64,000 nt of DNA from Pelargonium tetragonum (lineage: Eukaryota; Streptophyta; Magnoliopsida; Geraniales; Geraniaceae), in assembly GCA_036897445.1 (NCBI GenBank), contig JAYMTL010000110.1, positions 1 through 64,000 of the forward strand, in the 5' to 3' direction. The number at the start of each line of letters is the position of its first letter. Position 1 is the first letter of the stretch. A program made the position numbers and the translations under genes. Below are positions 27,901-39,476 of this stretch, one piece after another. The notes beneath the pieces were generated by a model that did no database searches, was not told where the DNA came from, and saw only the letters and a program-made list of their open reading frames with translations.

Positions 27901-29708
27901 TGCTTAATACTAATATCTAGAAGGGCTCTTTGTTTCTAAAGCTGCGATAGACTAAACCCCTATCAATACTGCATACTGCACAGAAAAAAGTAAGATGTAT
28001 AACAGATCAAAGATATAGTAATTTAACCCTTTACGGAACTCCATGGGTGCTCTTAACTAGGAAACCCCTTTCGGTAGTTATGCGCTTATTCCCCTTAGCA
28101 TTTTTTTGTGAAAACAAATACTAACATAAGAAAATCATAACAATTCAAAAAAGATGCTTAGCTTTGAGATAGAGCAAGCCCAAATTTTGGAAGGGATTAA
28201 TAAGGTACCAAACCAGGAGTATTCCTTTACTTTAAAAAGGAGCCCTTGTTTGAGAAAACTACAAATGATATTGTAATCTATTTTGCTTAATCAAGTTTTT
28301 TGACATGTTATAGACTTAGGAGCGCATCCCTTTGTAATTCGGCACTTTCTTAAAATAGTGCTGTAATTTCTTTCTCCTACCTAGTGCCCCTTTTTTCGTA
28401 TCATGAAGTAGCTTATATATATAACTATATATTTTATTAAGGGCACACTTAGAGACTAAGAAGTCCACTGCCAAAATGACCCTGAGATTAATCCAAGGAC
28501 ACCCTTAAGGGAAAGCAATATTTGAGAAAAAAAGACTAGTTAAGTTATAAGAACCTAATTCTTCAAATTCAAAGCGGAAAAACCTATGTGCTGTAGTACT
28601 AATCCAAAAAGCGGCCCTTATGTTCTCGGTGAGTGAAAACCCTACCTCTTTGTGTACAGAACTTATACAAGCGTAATGAAATTCTTGCTTAATCACGTAC
28701 GATTAAATCGGGAAAAGTAAGTGAAATAAATAAAGAAAAAGAAACTCAAGCATTTTGTAATCAGATACCCCTTTTTTATTATCCCCGTATTAGCATAAGA
28801 ATGGCTTGGATATCATAGGAGCCCTGCGCTATTCGGTTAAGTAAAAAGCTCCCTATTATACGTATCGACTAAATAAGGCCCTATCTCAAGAAAGATCTAA
28901 ACCCAGTTATGAAAATCAAGTCAATAGCACTTTATCAACCCCTAAGACTCGAAGTTTCATTTCAAAATTTCCTTCGAATATAAGGAAATTTAGTATCTAT
29001 AAGGTTTGGGATATATATAAAACATCCTTTTGCGAACTATTACCTTCTTTCTTACTAAAGCGGATTTTTAGGTAGAAACGGACCCGTAGGGGTGTAAGAG
29101 AAAGTGGAGAGTACTAAAAGAATGAATGGAAGGATAACCTAGCTAAGTGAATTGAAATTTATAACGAAGGTAATAAGAGATTATCTAGAGGAAGGGCAGG
29201 TTAAGCTTCTAGCAGTAAAGGCTGGGCCAAAAAAGTCTTAGTCATATACATAGATGTGATCCCAACTAACTAGAACGAAGCGAACTCTTTTAAATTAAAG
29301 AGGGTTTACTTATACAACAAGGCTCTTCTGCGTTATTATATTAGCCCACTCATGATATGCATTCCAACTTCCTTGATATAGACACCAATATAACTAAGGT
29401 ATTTGCCCAAGCTTAAAAAAATCCTGTATAAAAAATGTTGAGTATTTAAGGCTTGTTTTTCAGGAGGGATTCTAAGTCAATTCTAAACTAGAAACAAAAG
29501 GGTAACTGACTTACGTTATATTGCATCTTCCTTCTAAAATGACTCAAGCGAACCAAGACACCCCTGGGGAAGGATAAACCCGATTAAGAGATAAGACTTC
29601 AATACTTTTTTGAGCCTTTTAATTCCTTTTCCTATAAAGGGCGCTCTTAACTATTTTACCCCTTTTATTTTAGTGCCCTTTACTCGCATTTTTTATATTA
29701 AAGAAAAA

Positions 29709-29742
29709 TTAGCTCATAACTAAGTGAAGAACTTGGTTCTAC
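29709..29742 (+). other. CAT anticodon-arm-like hairpin followed by a T-loop-like core
   Basis: TTAG-CTCATAA-CTAA (29709-29723) is a four-pair hairpin whose seven-base loop is exactly the loop of tRNAs with a CAT anticodon (Met, or Ile with modified C). A GGTTCTACC core follows 12 bases later, where a T loop would start, but it is two or more bases short of GGTTCNANNCC. No D arm or paired acceptor strands were found. This is consistent with the pattern of arm-sized deletions in the better tRNA-like loci, but weak alone. Confidence 0.2.
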
Positions 29743-30791
29743 CTGAGAAGTTTCAAAGTCAGGTTAGATTCCTGTATTACTGGGTTAGTGTCCAGGGCTT
29801 TGTGGAAAAAAGGATCCTGGAAGGACTTCAAAAATTATATGAGATTTGGCGACCCTTTATATGTCTGGACTTAAGGCAGTAGTAGCTTCGTAAATACAAT
29901 TAAAACATAGTAAAAATAGACTTTAGTTACTTTTATAAAAAGAAAAACCTTGCTCAAACACTTTGGCAGTTGTAAAATTCTAACTTAATTCTCGGGTCAG
30001 TTAATCTTCAGTGAATATACCTATACATACCGACTAAAAAGGAAAAGCACTTATCTTTCTAAATGAGAGTCGCCTTATTAAGTAAGAAAGGGAAACCCTC
30101 AAGTTTTTGTAGTAACCCCTAATTGAACTGTACTCTTTTAGGAGCCTAACCCGCAGTTTCATACAAGCTTATCTTGCCCGAAAAATTTTTTAGCTATTTC
30201 ACTTGAACTTCTTAAGGCTGGCTTCTCTCTCCTTAAATCTCTCCTTTATTTCACATGAATATATGGTAAAGAAAGTAGGTGTTAGAAAAATATGCTGCAG
30301 TAAAAAAGTAAAGGCTAGCGAGTTTTCAAAGTAATTCTAGTTTAACACCCTTTGGAGTTTTATAAAGTAAAATAAACAAGACAATTCGCGTATAAAGTTA
30401 AAAAGATAATAAGACCCAGGATGCTTACAATTTAAGTGATGTAAGGGGTGTAGCAATAAATTAAATTCTTGCGAAATCTCTGCCACTCCTTACTAGCAAT
30501 ACGTACAAGATATCTCTTTTAATTTAAGCAGAACACTCGTCGTCTAGTACCTCTTTCTTTATATTTATTAAAAATTTTTATAGGGATAACCTTTGATCAA
30601 CTGAAAGAAGCTTTTAATCTTCACTTAAAGAAGGCGCCTATTTCCTAGGTATGGAATTCAGGGTACTTGCCTCTCATCTCAAAAACTTACTGAAAGCAAG
30701 TAAAAAGCACATAGATTTTAGATCTCAATTACTAAGTGGAGACTCCCCTTTCTGTTCAAACATCTGCCATCTGCTTCGGGCTGAAAAATAA

Positions 30792-30816
30792 TTAGGTTCG
30801 AGCCCTGTCAGCAACT
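30792..30816 (+). other. Isolated tRNA 3'-end-like stretch, Asp-type sequence
   Basis: TTAGG-TTCGAGC-CCTGT-CAGCAAC resembles the 3' quarter of tRNA-Asp (GGTTCGAGCCCCGTCAG in plastid and bacterial relatives, from memory). The T stem has four of five pairs with one wobble. The 60 bases upstream hold no GTC anticodon loop, no D arm and no strand complementary to CAGCAAC. It is at most a fragment. Confidence 0.18.
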
Positions 30817-32482
30817 CCAAAGAAATTCTTGTTGTAGACTAGCCCGCTATGTGATGCAGAAATTTAGGAAAGTGTTCCTTCTTAGTTTGAGTCTTTTCGG
30901 ATTCCAGTGGTTAGTAATAGCTGAATACTAAAGCCTTGTCCATACAATTTAGAAGCTAAGAAGTATGCGTTTTTCGCTGTGGGATAAGCCCCCTGGAGAT
31001 ATTATAAATGAATAAGTTACTATGTATTGGTGGTGAGATAAGGAGACTTGAATCTAAGTATTTTCGTGTTATTAATTAGATTTGAGGTTTTGCTGGTCGA
31101 AGAAAGAAGGTGTACAATTCGCTTGTCTTTGGAATATTTCGTACATAAGGATACGGGATCTTTTGAGTCATTCCTTAATTTCAAATGCTACAGGAAGGTT
31201 ACATATCTGATATAGTGGCGTCTAGACTAGGGGTCAGGCTAAGATAATATGGAGTCCTGAAACTGAGAATAGCTTAAACCTTAAGATTTTTCTGTAGGTA
31301 AAAGGATTAGAACTCATGCATGTACCCTTTATTCTAGAATGCTTGAGTCTTTCTACGTAATAGTTAACCCGGGTATTATCTCGCTTAATAAAGAGCTCGT
31401 AGAGTAGGTGTCATTTTAGGGTCTGATTTAAAGTTCTTCTATCTAAGAGATTCCTGTAGATGAGCTTTTTATAATAAAAAAACCAAAAGATGTAAACTGT
31501 GTAATTTCTACTTAATTCTATAATTTCTGAAATGACTCAAGTTTTTTGTATCTTCAACGAGATCCCTGTCTTTCTTTTGAGAACCTATATATTTTTTTCT
31601 TTGAGCTATCTGCGTACTTTTTAGTTGAGTGAGCGCTTATTCCCCTATCTGTCCTAGTCAATTCTCAGTTTAAGCGGAGTGTAAACCTTTAGAAAAAGAT
31701 TTTACTTAAAACCCCCCGTAATATTTATTCAAACACTTCAAAAAGGTACCCTTAATATCCGTAAAAATGCTTTTCCAAATCAAGGATATGAAATAAAAGT
31801 TTCTGGGTCTATCGTTTTCAAACTACCAGAAGTTATAGGGATATTTTAATACTTTATGTTCCAGTTCCTTTTATTAATATTACTCTCGCTCGATTGTCAA
31901 AAGAAGTCTAGACGTTATGCTTTGTCACTTGAATTTCTTTTTTTGGAAGGTAGCCTAAAGAGGATGCCTGGGTATGTCCTAATTGTAAATCCCAGAGTTC
32001 CCTTAAGTTAGTTTTTGTCTTATTCTTGACTCTTCCCTGCGCCGAAGTCAATCCCCTCTTGTAGGGGGTTCTATTAGAGCTTTAATCTATTAAAAAACCA
32101 AAAATGTTATCCAATTTCTTAGACTAAAAACCCTAAGACCTAAGTTTGATTGGTCAAAAGTCAGTAACCGGAGAAGCCCCTGGGCACTAACAAAGTTTCA
32201 GTTAGTCAAAGCTATGCTATAAGACAAATAGAAGTTATAAGTAGAGCTTTTCAAGAGCTTGGGTAAATAACATTTTTGGTCATAAGAGTACTATTTATTA
32301 TATAAGTAGGCAAGTTTTTCTTTACTTTCCCTTATCTCGGTAATAACTTACCTGAGTACTCTAAGTCAATAGGGTAGCGAGGGTAGCGGTCTTAAAAACG
32401 TTAATTGGTTTATTTGTAGAATTACTTAGATAGAAACAAAAAATTCTCAAGATCAAGATACTGAAATGTCCTACAAACTTTT

Positions 32483-32510
32483 TAGAGGTAGAAAGCGCTT
32501 TCTACCCCTA
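32483..32510. repeat. 20-bp perfect palindrome within a 28-bp imperfect one
   Basis: GGTAGAAAGCGCTTTCTACC (32487-32506) is a perfect palindrome. Beyond one mismatched pair the symmetry continues for three more pairs to 32483 and 32510. At this base composition a perfect 20-bp palindrome is expected about 0.2 times in 64 kb. No gene is nearby, so an operator role cannot be inferred. Confidence 0.7.
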
Positions 32511-33734
32511 TCATTTCGAGGACAAGAACAAAAGTAAAGAGACACCTAGACACGAGTACGGGCCTAGGTTCAAACACCTCAACGGACTAAAGCTAGTCTT
32601 TAGTAAGAAAATTGACTATTAAGAATTGATCTTACATTAAATTCTTATGTTGCACGAATAAGCTTGCTCAATTTAGACAATGGCAATAGATTTCATCAAG
32701 GCCCTCCCAATGCACTTGATAACTCGGCAGTTTGCTGCTAGGCAAGGCTTTGTAGAATTCATATCTGGTACAGTATAGTGCAAGTTGTCTGTTTACTATG
32801 AACATCTAAGGAAATACAACCTTTGTTTAATAAACTTTATAGCTTTAAAAAAGCCTTTAAATAGCTTAGGTGCGCAATGTACCAAGGGAAATCTCTAGGC
32901 TTACACTATAATGAAGGATCCTAGTCAAGGGCAGCGAATAGGAGCTTTTACTCTTATTTAACCTATATTACCTTATAGAATTTGCAACGACTTGATTAAT
33001 TGCAGCAATCCTTTGTGTAACCTGTCGGTACTCAAATTCTTTTTATACTGAGATAGGAATTTTTCTAATTATTCTATTTCAACTATATAATTTTTGTTCT
33101 TTTGTGCGGCAAGTCCTTTACTTTTGAGTTCTTAATATGCTGAGTGTTTCCTAAATTTGAGCTTTAGCCCTGGCTTTTCTGCAGTTACTTAGTTTACAGC
33201 TTTGTTAATATTATAGGTTAATCCTGAGTTTCTTTTTTAGGACTTAGATGCCGGAAATAAAACCGGAAGGGGCCTTTAATAAGATATCACGGAATACTTT
33301 GAAAACGAAATAAAGACAGAAAGGAGTCCTTTTACATATCTCGGGAATTCCTGATATATAAAGCAAACTGGTTACACGAGGGCGAGCTGGGGGTAAGGGC
33401 TTTAGCTTCATAGTAAGTTTTATAAAGTACCCGTATAAGTCTAATTTGTGGGTTTTATAGGGCTGAGCTATGGAAGTAAGTTAAAGACAAAAGATGGCTA
33501 AGCCTGCACCCTTTCGTGTGAGATGGTGAGAGGCAAATAAACGAGTGAGACTAAAGTTACTTGTTGTAGATACTCCGGAGAGAAGTCCCTGTAAGTTCTA
33601 AAGGAAGATAATATTTATTTAAAAGGGCTTCTTACTTTGTATTTAAGAGAGTTAGCTTACAAAAAGACAGGTCTTTGCTTTCTCTTTTTATGAAATATTA
33701 ATTCGACTCTGATTTGAGAGAGGAACCTTATTAA

Positions 33735-33760
33735 GGGGTATCCGTGCCAGCAATACCCGT
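33735..33760 (+). other. SSU rRNA 530-loop-like word inside a small hairpin
   Basis: TCCGTGCCAGCA (33741-33752) is a 12-base match to the core of the universal small-subunit 530 region, and GTAA follows at the expected distance. The intervening GCCGCG is replaced by ATACCC. The word sits as the loop of a six-pair hairpin (GGGTAT 33736-33741, ATACCC 33753-33758), which is not helix 18 geometry. The flanks show no other SSU similarity I can see. It may be a short rRNA relic or a coincidence with one of the dispersed GC motifs. Confidence 0.2.
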
Positions 33761-36700
33761 AAGTTTTTATATTTCGATAAATATTAGAGCTTTTAATATC
33801 TCAAAAAAGAGCATCCTTGAGCATTGCTTATATCTTTTTCTTTTGTAAGTTCAAATTGAGCAGTAAACTCGTGTTTATTCAAGCTAGAAAACCCGGTTAA
33901 CCCCCTTATCTTCGATACCTTTTCAAACCCTATTTTAGGCATTCCTACCCGCGATTTTGAGGTAGCCGTTCGTCGGTGTCATCAAAAAGGGAGTTTATTT
34001 AAGAACGAGGGGTTTTCTCTTCCGCGGGTTCTTCCACATTCCGAGAAACGCGGAGCTGTTTTAATAAATCTTCTCACTAAAGCCGCTTTGCAGAGTAAAT
34101 CAAAAAAAGTATATAAATAAAAGCTTACATTCCAAAAAGGTATAAGTAAGACCCACCGTTAAAATTTACACTACTGTAGAAAGAGGACTGAATTACCTTC
34201 TCTAGAACTAAGTATAAGAGCTTGCCCGTCAGGTTTATCATAGGAATGCCCCCATTAGAACTCTAACTAGAAAGCTGAGACGACTATATCTAGTTGTTGA
34301 AACTCTGAATCTACAAAAAATTTAATAATAATAATTAGAAATATATGTAACCCGTCCTTAAGGGAGCTCCTTTCTTACTAACTATTAACTATACATAACT
34401 ATAGAACACAACTTTTTTAGAATTATACGGCAAAAGCCTACCCGCAACTCTTCTAGGATTCCCGTGTTAATGCTTAGTTTACTTTATATAATATCTTATA
34501 TAAAGCCGGTCTATAGAAAAGGGGTTTTCAGTTACCAGAAGGTTTGGTTTGTTAGAACCTCTATAAGGCTTCCAGTATCCAACTTACAAAGCTTTGCTAG
34601 TCCTAACCTTTTTATACAACCTAAGACCAGGACTTCTCGTTAGTATAGCATCGGTAATCTATCTATTCTTACTACAAATTTCAATTTTCTTAACTACCTT
34701 TATTCGAGCATCTTTCATAGACTTTACTACCAAAACCCACTTTCTAAAAGGGGTCTTCTAAAGCCTTTTTCGTAACCTATAACGCGACTTAGTGCAATTT
34801 TTTGTCTGATTCCTTTTCGTCATTTAAAAAGGTTTTTTCGATTAATTTGTTATATCTTGTTTTCCTGCGAATTACTTTTCAGTTCTATCCGATGGAGGAA
34901 TTTTTACTGGTTTAGGGGAAGTAGAAAAATCTTTAGTATCTTTAGTATAGAAATTCCAAGGGGTTAGTTCTAAAGTCTTTAAAGAAAATTATAGGTAGAG
35001 TATTCTTCTTGCGTATCCCCTACCTCAAGTTAATAAGGATTCCCTCAGCTTCGGATTTCTAAGGATTTTCCGTTACCCCAGATACCCTTAAAAATGCCTT
35101 ATACTTGACATCTATTCATGATTTTTTCTTCATTTACTTAAAAAAGAGATTTAAACGATTTCTATTCAACTAAAATTTAGATTCTTGGAGCAATTAACCA
35201 AGTTTCTTAACAAAGTGCTTCGGTTTCCTGCCCATTAGGAAGCCCCGCGGAGCTCCTTTTTCATCATAAGGGTACAAATAAATTACATAACGATATACAT
35301 GCGGAAATCTATCCGGTTTCTCATGAAAGATAATATTGAAAAGACTGAGTGTAGAGTAGCCAACACCGGGTTAAATGCGAATGTGGATCATAGCCGAATT
35401 AAGGTTCAAGAGTTTATAACTAGATATAAAAGCTCCCGGTGGTTTTAAAGGATACTTGGGTTTTGCTCATACGTAAAGGGAGATATAAAGCATAACAAAT
35501 TGACAGGTGCAACACTTTGTTTTTAACCAAAGCCGGGATTAACCCTTGTTTCACGCATTTTTGTTCTATTTTTTAGAGAAATGAAGAAAGATATTTCACA
35601 CATAGTACAGCCCTCCGTGGGTCCCTCAGGAACTTCTTGCTTGCTTTAGGAAATGAGTTTACTATTCACTTTGACTTCCTTTTGGATTCTTCAATCATAG
35701 GAATTGCTCGAGCTAAACTCTTTAGACTCTACTGGAGCCCGGTTTCTAAAAAGTAAACCTCACACTTTGGATCTTTCTATTCTAATAGAGTAAGCGCATC
35801 CGTGGTGTAGAAGTTATGTACAATACAACAAATTGGATAGGTTGGGATAAACATTAGGGGATTCCTTGAAATTTATTTACTTTAGCGCCAATCTTTCCTT
35901 TTTTCCCTTAATGCTTGCTCAGGAAATTCGCCCTCTCAGTATACGGAAAACTAGTGTCCTACTCAGGTCTATAGAAATTTTTAACCTAAAAAGAACCCCC
36001 AAAAAGATATTTAGATAGGTATAGTACTCTTTAATCTACTCCATTTTCTACCACCAAAGGGGTTTTAGAAAAACCTCCTCTATAAACAAAACTTCCGCGA
36101 AAAGGGTAAGGGGTTATCCGTATAATATATGACTCAGGATACTCAAAACCCCCAAGCCTGGCACTTAGTGCTAAAGGTTGTCCCAAAAAGACTCAAAAGG
36201 ACTCCTGCTTTTTACTACGCATACAACTCTAGAAAACCCTGCCGACTTCTTCTTGAATTATACAAAATGAAATTTTAACGCGAAAACTCATAATGAAGGC
36301 ACCTGTTAAGACTTCCCAGCTTCTACACAAAGATTTACTTCGGATTATTCTATTAAATTTCTTTTGAATTCTTATAAAAAATCTTAACTGAGGATACTCA
36401 ACTATTTTTTGACTTTAGAATTAATTCCTTAACTTAAACTTAAGAGGGATATTTTTCCAATAAAAAAAGTAAAGGCTTTAGAATAATATAAGCAAAAGTT
36501 TTCCTTATGTTTTGTCATTTTACGGACTATAAATAAATAGGTGCAGATACTGTGCAAGCAAAGAACTTTACGTCTGTCAGAAAGTCCTGATTTTAGAGGT
36601 CTATATAGGAATTCCTTTTTTTTGTTAGCTCCCAGTGATTAAGGGCTCTCCTTTATAATATAAAATCATTCTTCAGGGTTTTTTATGGCATTAGTTATTT

Positions 36701-39407
36701 AGTTATACTTTTTTGTAATTGCTTTTCCTCCGTATTTTATTATAACTATATTTAGCTCTTGCTCCTATACTAAAATTTATGAACAGAGGCTTTCCAAGGT
36801 CCAAGGTACAGTAGATAAAGCTACTTGAATCACTAATCCCAGTCCTATATCTTTATCCGGTTAATACAAAATTTTTAAGTTAGCTAGGAGTCTAAAATTG
36901 AATTTAAGGTATTTCCTTGGAGTTTTCATGAATTTAAAAAACAAGTACATAAAGTGGTTGACTTCAGAAGCTGTTTTTCAAAACAGTATTGAGTTATTAA
37001 GATAGTATAAATTGGTAAAATAGCTTTCTAAGAGTAAATAGAAGCTCGAAGTATGTAAAAAAGTGAAGGGCCTTACCAAGCTGCCTTATAAATACATACA
37101 AAGTCAAACTTTAATATTATACTGCATTCCTTGATTGTAAGACCTAAGATTTTGGTAGTATATACTGGGAAGTTACTTGCTCCTTTTACTCTTAAGCTTT
37201 TGTCAGTTCTTCTTCTATAAATTATGTAACTTATTTATTTTATAAACTTTAAATTAAACTAGGGACGATGGGTATAGAATATTTGATAATAGAGTATGCC
37301 TAAAAAACCTAGTCCTTTGTTTCAGGTTATCCTCTTTACGAATATAGCTTACGAAACAAGATCCTATTTTATTGTAGACTCCAACCCAGTCAAACGAATT
37401 TCTTTTTAAGAAACTGCTCTAAAAGAATAGCTATACTTTATAAAGAAGGTAAAAGGACTTCTAGTATACTCAAACCTATAAGGAATCTAAAAGCTTTTTA
37501 TAAATAATATAATAATACAAAGGACTCTTAAGCAGTAAAAACTACATAAAATCACACCAGAGAAATTTTCGGGGGATAAAGCTAGGGGTGTACCATAAGG
37601 AGGGCATATAGGAGCTGTGATTTAACACCGAAGAGTACTAAAGCCAGCGAACCCTTAAGGCACTACGGAGCTATTCCTGTTTTTGAAACCGCATCCTTTA
37701 ACCGGCTTTTTTTCATACACCACCTTGTATTTTATGTTTCTTCCATCTATATAAGGGGTGCTTTTAACCGCCCAAAAAAGACCTTGTCACAATTATTAAA
37801 CGAGTAATCCTGTGGAATCAAGCCCTTATATTCACTTAAGCAATCCCTGAAAAAGGTAGAAACCTTACGAGCCCCCTTTGGGTCAGGAGCTTTTCTACTT
37901 TAACTTTTTGGAGAAAGTAAGCGGTCTATGTTTCACAATTATTTGTGTATACACCTAAATATCAAAATCCTTTCTTTAAGTTCAATAGCTTTAAGGGCAG
38001 TTTTTCATGGGCTAGGTTCTAAATAAACATAACGGGTAAAGTGTCAACAAATTTTAAAAAGAACACGGAATCAAGCTCTACTATAATTACTAACTAAGTT
38101 ATACCTCCCCTTTGGTTTGGCCTTTAATCTTTATATATATATATTTTGAGCTAAGAAGTACAATCTAAGTAGAGAAATCCAGGATCTACATCTTCACTAA
38201 CTTGTAAAGAGACTTATTCAGCTTCAGTTTGTTTAAGGGTAAGAGAGCTTGTATAACAGGGGAATACCCTACAGTTAATACGCTTCGATAAAAGGTAGGA
38301 CTCTTCACTTAGGGCCCCTTACTTAAATATAATATCAAAAAAAATCCATGATAGAAAGCAGAGTTAGAAAATTGCAAACTAGAACTGCCCTCTGATATTT
38401 CGGGATGTAACAAATTTAGGGAGCCCCCCTTTTGAGTCGGATTTCCTTAATAAGTCTAAGACGAGTTCTCCATAACTTTCTAGTATTCTGTTGTAGTGTA
38501 ATTTACTATAAAAAGCATTCAAATTCAAATCGAATTTCCAAAGCCCCCATTAGAAGTCTATAATTGAGTACTTATAACCTTTACATAGCACAACCCTTAA
38601 CTTTGTGTAAAGTCCTGTTAGCTCTAGGACAAGAGATTCCTAGTGTATCTTGCTTGTTGACCAAAGCCTTTTAGTTATTGTAAAAGGACACCAAGACTAA
38701 ACATATATGCTGTTGCTGCTTATTAGGTGCCCCATACCCTTATTAACCTTTTTTACGTCATTTGAGAGGACCAAAATCTAACTAAGTCCTATCTTTTTAG
38801 ATGTGAAGATCCATATTAAAGAGTCCTGTAAAATCTACTTAATTCATTTCATTTTTCTATTTATGTATTGCTTTATTTAGTATCTTCCGAGTCGCAGCTT
38901 AAAAATGTGACAAAGCAGGCCTATTCCTCAGTCGAATTTGTCGGAGTATACTCCAGCAGGATGGCGCTAAGGGGCACCTATTCATATACTACCCCATTTA
39001 TCTTGGTTAACCAGAAAAAAGCCTTTTCCAATTCCATAAAGTAACCTTTAATTTAAGTTGATAGAAGGGCCCCGGTACCAGGAGAAAAAAATTTGTATTA
39101 ATGAAATTCGTATAAGTCCAACCGCAACGCGGGTTTTGTATACACTCTACTTAGTTATTCTTTACGGATTCCCACTTAGTATAAAAATTTTTTATACTGA
39201 ACTCTTTTGGGGACCTAACCATTCCCTTTTTTGAGTAAGCATTTGTATCCGTTTTGCCTGCTCTGCGAAAAAAATAAAAGCGTTTGCCGATGTTATAAAC
39301 AAATCCTTGAGAAGACTTTAAAGCACTGATAGGGTATCTTTACTTTGCGATTCGAATAACTGGTGTACAAATAAGCAGGATTCCTAGTAAAGATTATTTA
39401 ATTTAGG

Positions 39408-39476
39408 TAACAGGTTTTGAACCCGCGATTTTCAAGTTGAAGCTAAATGCTTGAATGGATAATAGTAGAGTCTCCA
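39408..39476 (-). other. Partial tRNA-like stretch with T arm and an anticodon-like hairpin
   Basis: On the minus strand GCGGG-TTCAAAA-CCTGT forms five pairs, two of them wobbles. About 11 bases upstream TCAAG-CATTTAG-CTTCA forms four of five pairs around a seven-base loop, with nominal TTT in anticodon position, though position 33 is A instead of T. The spacer is longer than a standard variable loop. No D arm or acceptor pairing was found. Confidence 0.2.

Larger units (their letters stand above)
9452..29700. other. Long gene-free interval
   Basis: Apart from the T-arm-like stretch at 12962-13020, I find no gene, RNA or mobile element. Open frames reach 94 codons (12227-12511 minus) and 80 codons (20755-20997 plus), both on alternative starts. 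The only sizeable ATG frame is 13928-14155 plus (75 codons, partly hydrophobic), with no upstream ribosome-binding site and no family resemblance. GC motifs, short hairpins and AT tracts are the only structure. Confidence 0.5.

Noticed and set aside
31296-31372. Minus-strand 73-base stretch with partly complementary ends and a GTTCTAATCC core
   Set aside because: The T-loop position is four bases off relative to the proposed ends, and the T stem and D arm do not pair.
37755-37773. CTTTTAA loop suggesting a tRNA-Lys anticodon arm
   Set aside because: Only three of five stem pairs form, and no D arm, T arm or acceptor pairing is present.
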